Positions 43,036 through 54,623 of a DNA stretch of 64,000 nucleotides are shown in pieces. The stretch's first letter is position 1. The number at the start of each line of letters is the position of its first letter. Source of the DNA: Amia ocellicauda (lineage: Eukaryota > Chordata > Actinopteri > Amiiformes > Amiidae); the NCBI RefSeq assembly GCF_036373705.1, contig NC_089851.1, forward strand, positions 51,808,312 through 51,872,311, written 5' to 3'. Both the position numbers and the translations under genes were made by a program. The notes beneath the pieces were generated by a model that saw only the letters and a program-made list of their open reading frames with translations, had not been told where the DNA came from and did no database searches.

Positions 43036-46000
43036 AGTAGCATAGTAGCATAACAGCAGATCACGGACCACTGTCAATCAGATGCTTGCCTTTCTGTCCA
43101 TCCATCCATCTATCTATCTATCTATCTATGACTCTCGATATCTAACTCTCTTGCTTGCTATCGCTCCCCCAATGGTCAGTAGCATAGTAGCATAACAGCA
43201 GATCACGGACCACTGTCAATCAGATGCTTGCCTTGCCGTCCATCCATCCATCTATCTATCTATCTATCTATGACTCTCGATATCTAACTCTCTTGCTTGC
43301 TATCGCTCCCCCAATGGTCAGTAGCATAGTAGCATAACAGCAGATCACGGACCACTGTCAATCAGATGCTTGCCTTGCCGTCCATCCATCCATCCATCTA
43401 TCTATCTATCTATCTATGACTCTCGATATCTAACTCTCTTGCTTGCTATCGCTCCCCCAATGGTCAGTAGCATAGTAGCATAACAGCAGATCACGGACCA
43501 CTGTCAATCAGATGCTTGCCTTGCCGTCCATCCATCCATCCATCTATCTATCTATCTATCTATGACTCTCGATATCTAACTCTCTTGCTTGCTATCGCTC
43601 CCCCAATGGTCAGTAGCATAGTAGCATAACAGCAGATCATGGACCACTGTCAATCAGATGCTTGCCTTGCCGTCCATCCATCCATCTATCTATCTATCTA
43701 TCTATCTATGACTCTCGATATCTAACTCTCTTGCTTGCTATCGCTCCCCCAATGGTCAGTAGCATAGTAGCATAACAGCAGATCACGGACCACTGTCAAT
43801 CAGATGCTTGCCTTGCCGTCCATCCATCCATCTATCTATCTACCTATCTATGACTCTCGATATCTAACTCTCTTGCTTGCTATCGCTCCCCCAATGGTCA
43901 GTAGCATAGTAGCATAACAGCAGATCATGGACCACTGTCAATCAGATGCTTGCCTTGCCGTCCATCCATCCATCCATCTATCTATCTATCTATCTATGAC
44001 TCTCGATATCTAACTCTCTTGCTTGCTATCGCTCCCCCAATGGTCAGTAGCATAGTAGCATAACAGCAGATCACGGACCACTGTCAATCAGATGCTTGCC
44101 TTGCCGTCCATCCATCCATCCATCTATCTATCTATCTATCTATGACTCTCGATATCTAACTCTCTTGCTTGCTATCGCTCCCCCAATGGTCAGTAGCATA
44201 GTAGCATAACAGCAGATCACGGACCACTGTCAATCAGATGCTTGCCTTGCCGTCCATCCATCCATCTATCTATCTATCTATCTATGACTCTCGATATCTA
44301 ACTCTCTTGCTTGCTATCGCTCCCCCAATGGTCAGTAGCATAGTAGCATAACAGCAGATCACGGACCACTGTCAATCAGATGCTTGCCTTGCCGTCCATC
44401 CATCCATCTATCTATCTATCTATCTATGACTCTCGATATCTAACTCTCTTGCTTGCTATCGCTCCCCCAATGGTCAGTAGCATAGTAGCATAACAGCAGA
44501 TCACGGACCACTGTCAATCAGATGCTTGCCTTGCCGTCCATCCATCCATCTATCTATCTATCTATCTATGACTCTCGATATCTAACTCTCTTGCTTGCTA
44601 TCGCTCCCCCAATGGTCAGTAGCATAGTAGCATAACAGCAGATCACGGACCACTGTCAATCAGATGCTTGCCTTGCCGTCCATCCATCCATCCATCTATC
44701 TATCTACCTATCTATGACTCTCGATATCTAACTCTCTTGCTTGCTATCGCTCCCCCAATGGTCAGTAGCATAGTAGCATAACAGCAGATCATGGACCACT
44801 GTCAATCAGATGCTTGCCTTGCCGTCCATCCATCCATCCATCTATCTAACTATCTATCTATGACTCTCGATATCTAACTCTCTTGCTTGCTATAGCTCCC
44901 CCAATGGTCAGTAGCATAGTATCATAACAGCAGATCACGGACCACTGTCAATCAGATGCTTGCCTTGCCGTCCATCCATCCATCTATCTATCTATCTATC
45001 TATGACTCTCGATATCTAACTCTCTTGCTTGCTATCGCTCCCCCAATGGTCAGTAGCATAGTAGCATAACAGCAGATCACGGACCACTGTCAATCAGATG
45101 CATGCCTTGCCGTCCATCCATCCATCTATCTATCTATCTATCTATGACTCTCGATATCTAACTCTCTTGCTTGCTATCGCTCCCCCAATGGTCAGTAGCA
45201 TAGTAGCATAACAGCAGATCACGGACCACTGTCAATCAGATGCTTGCCTTGCCGTCCATCCATCCATCTATCTATCTATCTATCTATGACTCTCGATATC
45301 TAACTCTCTTGCTTGCTATCGCTCCCCCAATGGTCAGTAGCATAGTAGCATAACAGCAGATCACGGACCACTGTCAATCAGATGCTTGCCTTGCCGTCCA
45401 TCCATCCATCCATCTATCTATCTATCTATCTATGACTCTCGATATCTAACTCTCTTGCTTGCTATCGCTCCCCCAATGGTCAGTAGCATAGTAGCATAAC
45501 AGCAGATCACGGACCACTGTCAATCAGATGCTTGCCTTGCCGTCCATCCATCCATCCATCTATCTATCTATCTATCTATGACTCTCGATATCTAACTCTC
45601 TTGCTTGCTATCGCTCCCCCAATGGTCAGTAGCATAGTAGCATAACAGCAGATCATGGACCACTGTCAATCAGATGCTTGCCTTGCCGTCCATCCATCCA
45701 TCTATCTATCTATCTATCTATCTATGACTCTCGATATCTAACTCTCTTGCTTGCTATCGCTCCCCCAATGGTCAGTAGCATAGTAGCATAACAGCAGATC
45801 ACGGACCACTGTCAATCAGATGCTTGCCTTGCCGTCCATCCATCCATCTATCTATCTACCTATCTATGACTCTCGATATCTAACTCTCTTGCTTGCTATC
45901 GCTCCCCCAATGGTCAGTAGCATAGTATCATAACAGCAGATCATGGACCACTGTCAATCAGATGCTTGCCTTGCCGTCCATCCATCCATCCATCTATCTA

Positions 46001-47861
46001 TCTATCTATCTATGACTCTCGATATCTAACTCTCTTGCTTGCTATCGCTCCCCCAATGGTCAGTAGCATAGTAGCATAACAGCAGATCACGGACCACTGT
46101 CAATCAGATGCTTGCCTTGCCGTCCATCCATCCATCCATCTATCTATCTATCTATCTATGACTCTCGATATCTAACTCTCTTGCTTGCTATCGCTCCCCC
46201 AATGGTCAGTAGCATAGTAGCATAACAGCAGATCACGGACCACTGTCAATCAGATGCTTGCCTTGCCGTCCATCCATCCATCTATCTATCTATCTATCTA
46301 TGACTCTCGATATCTAACTCTCTTGCTTGCTATCGCTCCCCCAATGGTCAGTAGCATAGTAGCATAACAGCAGATCACGGACCACTGTCAATCAGATGCT
46401 TGCCTTGCCGTCCATCCATCCATCTATCTATCTATCTATCTATGACTCTCGATATCTAACTCTCTTGCTTGCTATCGCTCCCCCAATGGTCAGTAGCATA
46501 GTAGCATAACAGCAGATCACGGACCACTGTCAATCAGATGCTTGCCTTGCCGTCCATCCATCCATCTATCTATCTATCTATCTATGACTCTCGATATCTA
46601 ACTCTCTTGCTTGCTATCGCTCCCCCAATGGTCAGTAGCATAGTAGCATAACAGCAGATCACGGACCACTGTCAATCAGATGCTTGCCTTGCCGTCCATC
46701 CATCCATCCATCTATCTATCTACCTATCTATGACTCTCGATATCTAACTCTCTTGCTTGCTATCGCTCCCCCAATGGTCAGTAGCATAGTAGCATAACAG
46801 CAGATCATGGACCACTGTCAATCAGATGCTTGCCTTGCCGTCCATCCATCCATCCATCTATCTAACTATCTATCTATGACTCTCGATATCTAACTCTCTT
46901 GCTTGCTATAGCTCCCCCAATGGTCAGTAGCATAGTATCATAACAGCAGATCACGGACCACTGTCAATCAGATGCTTGCCTTGCCGTCCATCCATCCATC
47001 TATCTATCTATCTATCTATGACTCTCGATATCTAACTCTCTTGCTTGCTATCGCTCCCCCAATGGTCAGTAGCATAGTAGCATAACAGCAGATCACGGAC
47101 CACTGTCAATCAGATGCTTGCCTTGCCGTCCATCCATCCATCTATCTATCTATCTATCTATGACTCTCGATATCTAACTCTCTTGCTTGCTATCGCTCCC
47201 CCAATGGTCAGTAGCATAGTAGCATAACAGCAGATCACGGACCACTGTCAATCAGATGCTTGCCTTGCCGTCCATCCATCCATCTATCTATCTATCTATC
47301 TATGACTCTCGATATCTAACTCTCTTGCTTGCTATCGCTCCCCCAATGGTCAGTAGCATAGTAGCATAACAGCAGATCACGGACCACTGTCAATCAGATG
47401 CTTGCCTTGCCGTCCATCCATCCATCCATCTATCTATCTACCTATCTATGACTCTCGATATCTAACTCTCTTGCTTGCTATCGCTCCCCCAATGGTCAGT
47501 AGCATAGTAGCATAACAGCAGATCATGGACCACTGTCAATCAGATGCTTGCCTTGCCGTCCATCCATCCATCCATCTATCTAACTATCTATCTATGACTC
47601 TCGATATCTAACTCTCTTGCTTGCTATAGCTCCCCCAATGGTCAGTAGCATAGTAGCATAACAGCAGATCACGGACCACTGTCAATCAGATGCTTGCCTT
47701 GCCGTCCATCCATCCATCTATCTATCTATCTATCTATGACTCTCGATATCTAACTCTCTTGCTTGCTATCGCTCCCCCAATGGTCAGTAGCATAGTAGCA
47801 TAACTGCAGATCACGGACCACTGTCAATCAGATGCTTGCCTTGCCGTCCATCCATCCATCC

Positions 47862-47919
<58 letters not shown>

Positions 47920-48266
47920 GACTCTTGATATCTAACTCTCTTGCTTGCTATCGCTACCCCAATGGTCAGTAGAATAGTAGCATATCAGCAGATCATGGAC
48001 CACAGTCAATCAGATGCTTGCCTTGCCGTCCATCCATCCATCTATCTATCTATCTATCTATCTATGACTCTCGATATCTAACTCTCTTGCTTGCTATCGC
48101 TCCCCCAATGGTCAGTAGCATAGTAGCATAACAGCAGATCACGGACCACTGTCAATCAGATGCTTGCCTTGCCGTCCATCCATCCATCTATCTATCTATC
48201 TATCTAGCTATCTATCTAGCTATTTAGCTAGCTATCAATCTATGACTCTCAATATCTAACTCTCTT
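43036..48266. repeat. Minisatellite block 4 (about 37 units)
   Basis: The largest block. The private variant TTGCTATAGCTCC occurs at about 44891, 46907 and 47625. A long uninterrupted (ATCT)n run occurs at 47860-47917. Confidence 0.9.
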
Positions 48267-48392
48267 GCTTGCTATCGCTCCCCCAATGGTCACGTATGTT
48301 GCATTCAACGACAAAGAAAATCGTGTGCTGGAAATGATTTCTGGCAACTGTGAAGGAACTGCACGACTGCAGCAAGCACAACACCTCCGTCT

Positions 48393-48466
48393 GTGTCTGT
48401 GGCGCAATCGATCAGCGTGTTCGGCTGTTAACCGAAAGGATGGTGGTTTGAATCCACCCAGGGACG
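48393..48466 (+). tRNA. tRNA-Asn (GUU), cassette 5
   Basis: As cassette 2 with one D-loop change (ATCGATCAG). Confidence 0.78.
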
Positions 48467-48629
48467 GCCCACTTTTCCCCCGCCCCTTGTTATTGTTTCT
48501 ACTTCTGGCGGTCACCTTGCCAGACTGCGGCTACAGTAACCTTAAGCTGCTTGCTGCGGACGGCCATCTTGGAAAAATGTATTGAGCGTTTAGAAACTTC
48601 CTTTCCATTGCCTAGGCCAACATAAACCA

Positions 48630-48703
48630 AGGCACTGCTAGGAGTCGAACCCAGGGTTTCCTGTTTACGAGACAGGCGCTTTGACCAACTAAGCCACGGT
48701 ACC
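48630..48703 (-). tRNA. tRNA-Thr (CGU), cassette 5
   Basis: T-loop TTCGACT intact. The 5' acceptor reads GGTACCG (C3 to T), adding a G-U pair. Confidence 0.78.
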
Positions 48704-48936
48704 AGGACTCTCCCATTCCCCAGTGCCTACACTCAGGCATAAGAAACAAAACAAAACAAAACAAAACAAAACAAAACAAAACAAAACAAAACAAAACAAA
48801 ACAAAACAAAACAAAATCTGGATGCAGGCTGCAACAAAGGAAGCACACAGAGGTGAAAACGTAAGGTTGACGGGAGCAACAAGCTCCCTGTTGCGACTGT
48901 CCAGGGGCGGCAATGGGAATTGGACGTTAGGTAAGT

Positions 48937-51305
48937 AGCATAGTAGCATAACAGCAGATCACGGACCACTGTCAATCAGATGCTTGCCTTTCCGTCCATC
49001 CATCCATCTATCTATCTATCTATCTTTGACTCTCGATATCTAACTCTCTTGCTTGCTATCGCTCCCCCAATGGTCAGTAGCATAGTAGCATAACAGCAGA
49101 TCACGGACCACTGTCAATCAGATGCTTGCCTTGCCGTCCATCCATCCATCTATCTATCTATCTATCTATGACTCTCGATATCTAACTCTCTTGCTTGCTA
49201 TCGCTCCCCCAATGGTCAGTAGCATAGTAGCATAACAGCAGATCACGGACCACTGTCAATCAGATGCTTGCCTTGCCGTCCATCCATCCATCTATCTATC
49301 TACCTATCTATGACTCTCGATATCTAACTCTCTTGCTTGCTATCGCTCCCCCAATGGTCAGTAGCATAGTAGCATAACAGCAGATCATGGACCACTGTCA
49401 ATCAGATGCTTGCCTTGCCGTCCATCCATCCATCCATCTATCTATCTATCTATCTATGACTCTCGATATCTAACTCTCTTGCTTGCTATCGCTCCCCCAA
49501 TGGTCAGTAGCATAGTAGCATAACAGCAGATCACGGACCACTGTCAATCAGATGCTTGCCTTGCCGTCCATCCATCCATCCATCTATCTATCTATCTATC
49601 TATGACTCTCGATATCTAACTCTCTTGCTTGCTATCGCTCCCCCAATGGTCAGTAGCATAGTAGCATAACAGCAGATCACGGACCACTGTCAATCAGATG
49701 CTTGCCTTGCCGTCCATCCATCCATCTATCTATCTATCTATCTATGACTCTCGATATCTAACTCTCTTGCTTGCTATCGCTCCCCCAATGGTCAGTAGCA
49801 TAGTAGCATAACAGCAGATCACGGACCACTGTCAATCAGATGCTTGCCTTGCCGTCCATCCATCCATCTATCTATCTATCTATCTATGACTCTCGATATC
49901 TAACTCTCTTGCTTGCTATCGCTCCCCCAATGGTCAGTAGCATAGTAGCATAACAGCAGATCACGGACCACTGTCAATCAGATGCTTGCCTTGCCGTCCA
50001 TCCATCCATCTATCTATCTATCTATCTATGACTCTCGATATCTAACTCTCTTGCTTGCTATCGCTCCCCCAATGGTCAGTAGCATAGTAGCATAACAGCA
50101 GATCACGGACCACTGTCAATCAGATGCTTGCCTTGCCGTCCATCCATCCATCCATCTATCTATCTACCTATCTATGACTCTCGATATCTAACTCTCTTGC
50201 TTGCTATCGCTCCCCCAATGGTCAGTAGCATAGTAGCATAACAGCAGATCATGGACCACTGTCAATCAGATGCTTGCCTTGCCGTCCATCCATCCATCCA
50301 TCTATCTAACTATCTATCTATGACTCTCGATATCTAACTCTCTTGCTTGCTATAGCTCCCCCAATGGTCAGTAGCATAGTATCATAACAGCAGATCACGG
50401 ACCACTGTCAATCAGATGCTTGCCTTGCCGTCCATCCATCCATCTATCTATCTATCTATCTATGACTCTCGATATCTAACTCTCTTGCTTGCTATCGCTC
50501 CCCCAATGGTCAGTAGCATAGTAGCATAACAGCAGATCACGGACCACTGTCAATCAGATGCTTGCCTTGCCGTCCATCCATCCATCTATCTATCTATCTA
50601 TCTATGACTCTCGATATCTAACTCTCTTGCTTGCTATCGCTCCCCCAATGGTCAGTAGCATAGTAGCATAACAGCAGATCACGGACCACTGTCAATCAGA
50701 TGCTTGCCTTGCCGTCCATCCATCCATCTATCTATCTATCTATCTATGACTCTCGATATCTAACTCTCTTGCTTGCTATCGCTCCCCCAATGGTCAGTAG
50801 CATAGTAGCATAACAGCAGATCACGGACCACTGTCAATCAGATGCTTGCCTTGCCGTCCATCCATCCATCCATCTATCTATCTACCTATCTATGACTCTC
50901 GATATCTAACTCTCTTGCTTGCTATCGCTCCCCCAATGGTCAGTAGCATAGTAGCATAACAGCAGATCATGGACCACTGTCAATCAGATGCTTGCCTTGC
51001 CGTCCATCCATCCATCCATCTATCTAACTATCTATCTATGACTCTCGATATCTAACTCTCTTGCTTGCTATAGCTCCCCCAATGGTCAGTAGCATAGTAG
51101 CATAACAGCAGATCACGGACCACTGTCAATCAGATGCTTGCCTTGCCGTCCATCCATCCATCTATCTATCTATCTATCTATGACTCTCGATATCTAACTC
51201 TCTTGCTTGCTATCGCTCCCCCAATGGTCAGTAGCATAGTAGCATAACTGCAGATCACGGACCACTGTCAATCAGATGCTTGCCTTGCCGTCCATCCATC
51301 CATCC

Positions 51306-51367
<62 letters not shown>

Positions 51368-51633
51368 GACTCTTGATATCTAACTCTCTTGCTTGCTATC
51401 GCTACCCCAATGGTCAGTAGAATAGTAGCATATCAGCAGATCATGGACCACAGTCAATCAGATGCTTGCCTTGCCGTCCATCCATCCATCTATCTATCTA
51501 TCTATGTATCTATGACTCTCGATATCTAACTCTCTTGCTTGCTATCGCTCCCCCAATGGTCAGTAGCATAGTAGCATAACAGCAGATCACGGACCACTGT
51601 CAATCAGATGCTTGCCTTGCCGTCCATCCATCC

Positions 51634-51670
<37 letters not shown>

Positions 51671-51718
51671 GCTATTTAGCTAGCTATCAATCTATGACTC
51701 TCAATATCTAACTCTCTT
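48937..51718. repeat. Minisatellite block 5 (about 20 units)
   Basis: A near-register copy of the last 2.8 kb of block 4 (offset about 3444-3452). The TTGCTATAGCTCC marks at 50351 and 51069 are again 718 bp apart, and the long (ATCT)n run recurs at 51301-51366. Confidence 0.9.
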
Positions 51719-51844
51719 GCTTGCTATCGCTCCCCCAATGGTCACGTATGTTGCATTCAACGACAAAGAAAATCGTGTGCTGGAAATGATTTCTGGCAAC
51801 TGTGAAGGAACTGCACGACTGCAGCAAGCACAACACCTCCGTCT

Positions 51845-51918
51845 GTGTCTGTGGTGCAATCGGTCAGCGTGTTCGGCTGTTAACCGAAAGGATGGTGGTT
51901 TGAATCTACCCAGGGACG
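51845..51918 (+). tRNA. tRNA-Asn (GUU), cassette 6
   Basis: As cassette 2 with two changes: GTGGTGCAAT in box A and TTTGAATCTACC in the T-arm, which weakens the T-stem. Confidence 0.75.
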
Positions 51919-52082
51919 GCCCACTTTTCCCCCCGCCCCTTGTTATTGTTTCTACTTCTGGCGGTCACCTTGCCAGACTGCGGCTACAGTAACCTTAAGC
52001 TGCTTGCTGCGGACGGCCATCTTGGAAAAATGTATTGAGCGTTTAGAAACTTCCTTTCCATTGCCTAGGCCAACATAAACCA

Positions 52083-52156
52083 AGGCACTGCTAGGAGTCG
52101 AACCCAGGGTTTCCTGTTTACGAGACAGGCGCTTTGACCAACTAAGCCACGGTGCC
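52083..52156 (-). tRNA. tRNA-Thr (CGU), cassette 6
   Basis: T-loop TTCGACT intact; otherwise as cassette 2. Confidence 0.8.
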
Positions 52157-52196
52157 AGGACTCTCCCATTCCCCAGTGCCTACACTCAGGCGTAAG

Positions 52197-52304
52197 AAAC
52201 AAAACAAAACAAAACAAAACAAAACAAAACAAAACAAAACAAAACAAAACAAAACAAAACAAAACAAAACAAAACAAAACAAAACAAAACAAAACAAAAC
52301 AAAA
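52197..52304. repeat. (AAAAC)n pentanucleotide tract, cassette 6
   Basis: Over 20 repeats upstream of tRNA-Thr. Shorter tracts lie at the same place in the other cassettes: about 36514-36585 (interrupted), 38503-38554, 39734-39785, 42867-42918, 48745-48816 and 53610-53752 (interrupted by AACAC variants). Confidence 0.95.
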
Positions 52305-52424
52305 TCTGGATGCAGGCTGCAACAAAGGAAGCACACAGAGGTGAAAACGTAAGGTTGACGGGAGCAACAAGCTCCCTGTTGCGACTGTCCAGGGGCGGCA
52401 ATGGGAATTGGACGTTAGGTAAGT

Positions 52425-53130
52425 AGCATAGTAGCATAACAGCAGATCACGGACCACTGTCAATCAGATGCTTGCCTTTCCGTCCATCCATCCATCTATC
52501 TATCTATCTATCTATGACTCTCGATATCTAACTCTCTTGCTTGCTATCGCTCCCCCAATGGTCAGTAGCATAGTAGCATAACAGCAGATCACGGACCACT
52601 GTCAATCAGATGCTTGCCTTGCCGTCCATCCATCCATCTATCTATCTATCTATCTATGACTCTCGATATCTAACTCTCTTGCTTGCTATCGCTCCCCCAA
52701 TGGTCAGTAGCATAGTAGCATAACAGCAGATCACGGACCACTGTCAATCAGATGCTTGCCTTGCCGTCCATCCATCCATCTATCTATCTATCTATCTATG
52801 ACTCTCGATATCTAACTCTCTTGCTTGCTATCGCTCCCCCAATGGTCAGTAGCATAGTAGCATAACAGCAGATCACGGACCACTGTCAATCAGATGCTTG
52901 CCTTGCCGTCCATCCATCCATCTATCTATCTATCTATCTATGACTCTTGATATCTAACTCTCTTGCTTGCTATCGCTACCCCAATGGTCAGTAGAATAGT
53001 AGCATATCAGCAGATCATGGACCACAGTCAATCAGATGCTTGCCTTGCCGTCCATCCATCCATCTATCTATCTATCTATCTAGCTATTTAGCTAGCTATC
53101 AATCTATGACTCTCAATATCTAACTCTCTT
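52425..53130. repeat. Minisatellite block 6 (about 5 units)
   Basis: Same unit; it ends with the private GACTCTTGATATC and AGAATAGTAGCATATC variants. Confidence 0.9.
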
Positions 53131-53256
53131 GCTTGCTATCGCTCCCCCAATGGTCACGTATGTTGCATTCAACGACAAAGAAAATCGTGTGCTGGAAATG
53201 ATTCCTGGCAACTGTGAAGGAACTGCACGACTGCAGCAAGCACAACACCTCCGTCT

Positions 53257-53330
53257 GTGTCTGTGGCGCAATCGGTCAGCGTGTTCGGCTGTTAACCGAA
53301 AGGATGGTGGTTTGAATCCACCCAGGGACG
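53257..53330 (+). tRNA. tRNA-Asn (GUU), cassette 7
   Basis: Identical to 38150-38223. Confidence 0.8.
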
Positions 53331-53494
53331 GCCCACTTTTCCCCCCGCCCCTTGTTATTGTTTCTACTTCTGGCGGTCACCTTGCCAGACTGCGGCTACA
53401 GTAACCTTAAGCTGCTTGCTGCGGACGGCCATCTTGGAAAAATGTATTGAGCGTTTAGAAACTTCCTTTCCATTGCCTAGGCCAACATAAACCA

Positions 53495-53568
53495 AGGCAC
53501 TGCTAGGAGTCGAACCCAGGGTTTCCTGTTTACGAGACAGGCGCTTTGACCAACTAAGCCACGGTGCC
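53495..53568 (-). tRNA. tRNA-Thr (CGU), cassette 7
   Basis: T-loop TTCGACT intact. The flank after the AAAAC tract is shortened by about 50 bp relative to other cassettes. Confidence 0.8.
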
Positions 53569-53833
53569 AGGACTCTCCCATTCCCCAGTGCCTACACTCA
53601 GGCGTAAGAAACAAAACAACAAAACAAAACAAAACAAAACAAAACAAAACAAAACAAAACAAAACAAAACAAAACAAAACAAAACACAAAACAAAACAAA
53701 ACAAAACACAAAACAACACAAAACAACACAAAACAACACAAAACAAAACAAAATCTGGATGCAGGCTGCAACAAAGGAAGCACACAGAGGTGAAAACGTA
53801 AGGTTGACGGGAGCAACAAGGACGTTAGGTAAG

Positions 53834-54100
53834 TAGCATAGTAGCATAACAGCAGATCACGGACCACTGTCAATCAGATGCTTGCCTTACCGTCCATCCA
53901 TCTATCCATCTATCTATCTATGACTCTCGATATCTAACTCTCTTGCTTGCTATCGCTCCCCCAATGGTCAGTAGCATAGTAGCAAAACAGCAGATCACGG
54001 ACCACTGTCAATCAGATGCTTGCCTTGCCGTCCATACATCCATCTATCTATGACTCTCGATATCTAACTCTCTTGCTTGCTATCGCTCCCCCAATGACAG
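53834..54100. repeat. Minisatellite block 7 (about 2 units)
   Basis: Two slightly diverged units; the last breaks off at CCCCCAATG against tRNA-Asp sequence. Confidence 0.85.
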
Positions 54101-54104
54101 GCAA

Positions 54105-54148
54105 TCCCGCGTGACAGGCGGGGATACTCACCACTATACTAACGAGGA
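54105..54148 (-). pseudogene. tRNA-Asp 5' half, cut by the array boundary
   Basis: TCCTCGTTAGTATAGTGGTG through the anticodon arm CCCGC-CTGTCAC-GCGGG is fully consensus-like. The variable loop, T-arm and 3' acceptor are replaced by minisatellite DNA. Confidence 0.85.
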
Positions 54149-54352
54149 GCCGGGCTTGCCACCTCCCACCTTCTCCGCCTCCAGATCTTTCGCCACGCCC
54201 CTTTCCGATTCTGAATGTCTCAGGGCAAGGCGAGGGCAGCATCGCTGCCTCCCCTGCCTGCTTTATTCCACCTTGTTAGTGTCCTTCGGTCAGCTCAGGC
54301 TCCGGAAAGCAGTCCTGGACCGCGACCCGTTGCGCTAGGGCCCCGCCGGGCA

Positions 54353-54435
54353 GTCAGGATGGCCGAGCGGTCTAAGGCGCTGCGTTCAGGTCGCAGTCTC
54401 CCCTGGAGGTGTGGGTTCGAATCTCACTTCTGACA
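54353..54435 (+). tRNA. tRNA-Leu (CAG)
   Basis: 83 nt, all arms pair: acceptor GTCAGGA/TTCTGAC, box A TGGCCGAGCGG, anticodon loop TTCAGGT (CAG), T-stem GTGGG/CTCAC with loop TTCGAAT. A T5 terminator lies at 54450-54454. The best-preserved tRNA gene in the window and likely functional. Confidence 0.92.
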
Positions 54436-54552
54436 ACAGTTTGTGCTCCTTTTTGCCCCGTTTGAAACGGGTCAAGGATGGCGCCCTCCCTGGTCCTTTC
54501 AGCACGTGAGCCAAAAAACGAACGCTTCAGTGACTGCGAAGCGGGGCCAAGC

Positions 54553-54623
54553 GGGCTCGTCCGGGAGTTGAAGCCAGGGCCTCTCGCACCCGAAGCGAGA
54601 ATCATACCCTAGACCAACGAGCC
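54553..54623 (-). tRNA. tRNA-Pro (CGG)
   Basis: 71 nt. Acceptor GGCTCGT/ACGAGCC perfect; anticodon stem CTCGC/GCGAG with loop TTCGGGT (CGG). The D-loop is one G short and the T-stem has a C-C mismatch, so activity is uncertain. Confidence 0.82.

Larger units (their letters stand above)
36210..54104. repeat. Higher-order array: tRNA-Asn/tRNA-Thr cassettes and 142-bp minisatellite blocks
   Basis: Seven cassettes of about 650-700 bp (tRNA-Asn +, spacer of about 165 bp, tRNA-Thr -, (AAAAC)n, then GGGCGGCAATGGGAATTGG) alternate with seven minisatellite blocks. The starts of consecutive cassettes (complete copies) are 1231, 3133, 5879, 3452 and 1412 bp apart. Cassettes at 38150, 39381 and 42514 appear identical over about 670 bp. 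The left edge joins a tRNA-Leu spacer; the right edge cuts a tRNA-Asp gene at 54104/54105. Confidence 0.9.

Noticed and set aside
52065-52463. ORFs with long CFVLFCFVLF repeats as membrane proteins
   Set aside because: They are translations of the (AAAAC)n tract and tRNA-Thr on the minus strand.
36703-54100. CRISPR array
   Set aside because: Units are about 142 bp with no unique spacers; the variable part is a simple (CATC/TATC)n tract and the context is vertebrate.
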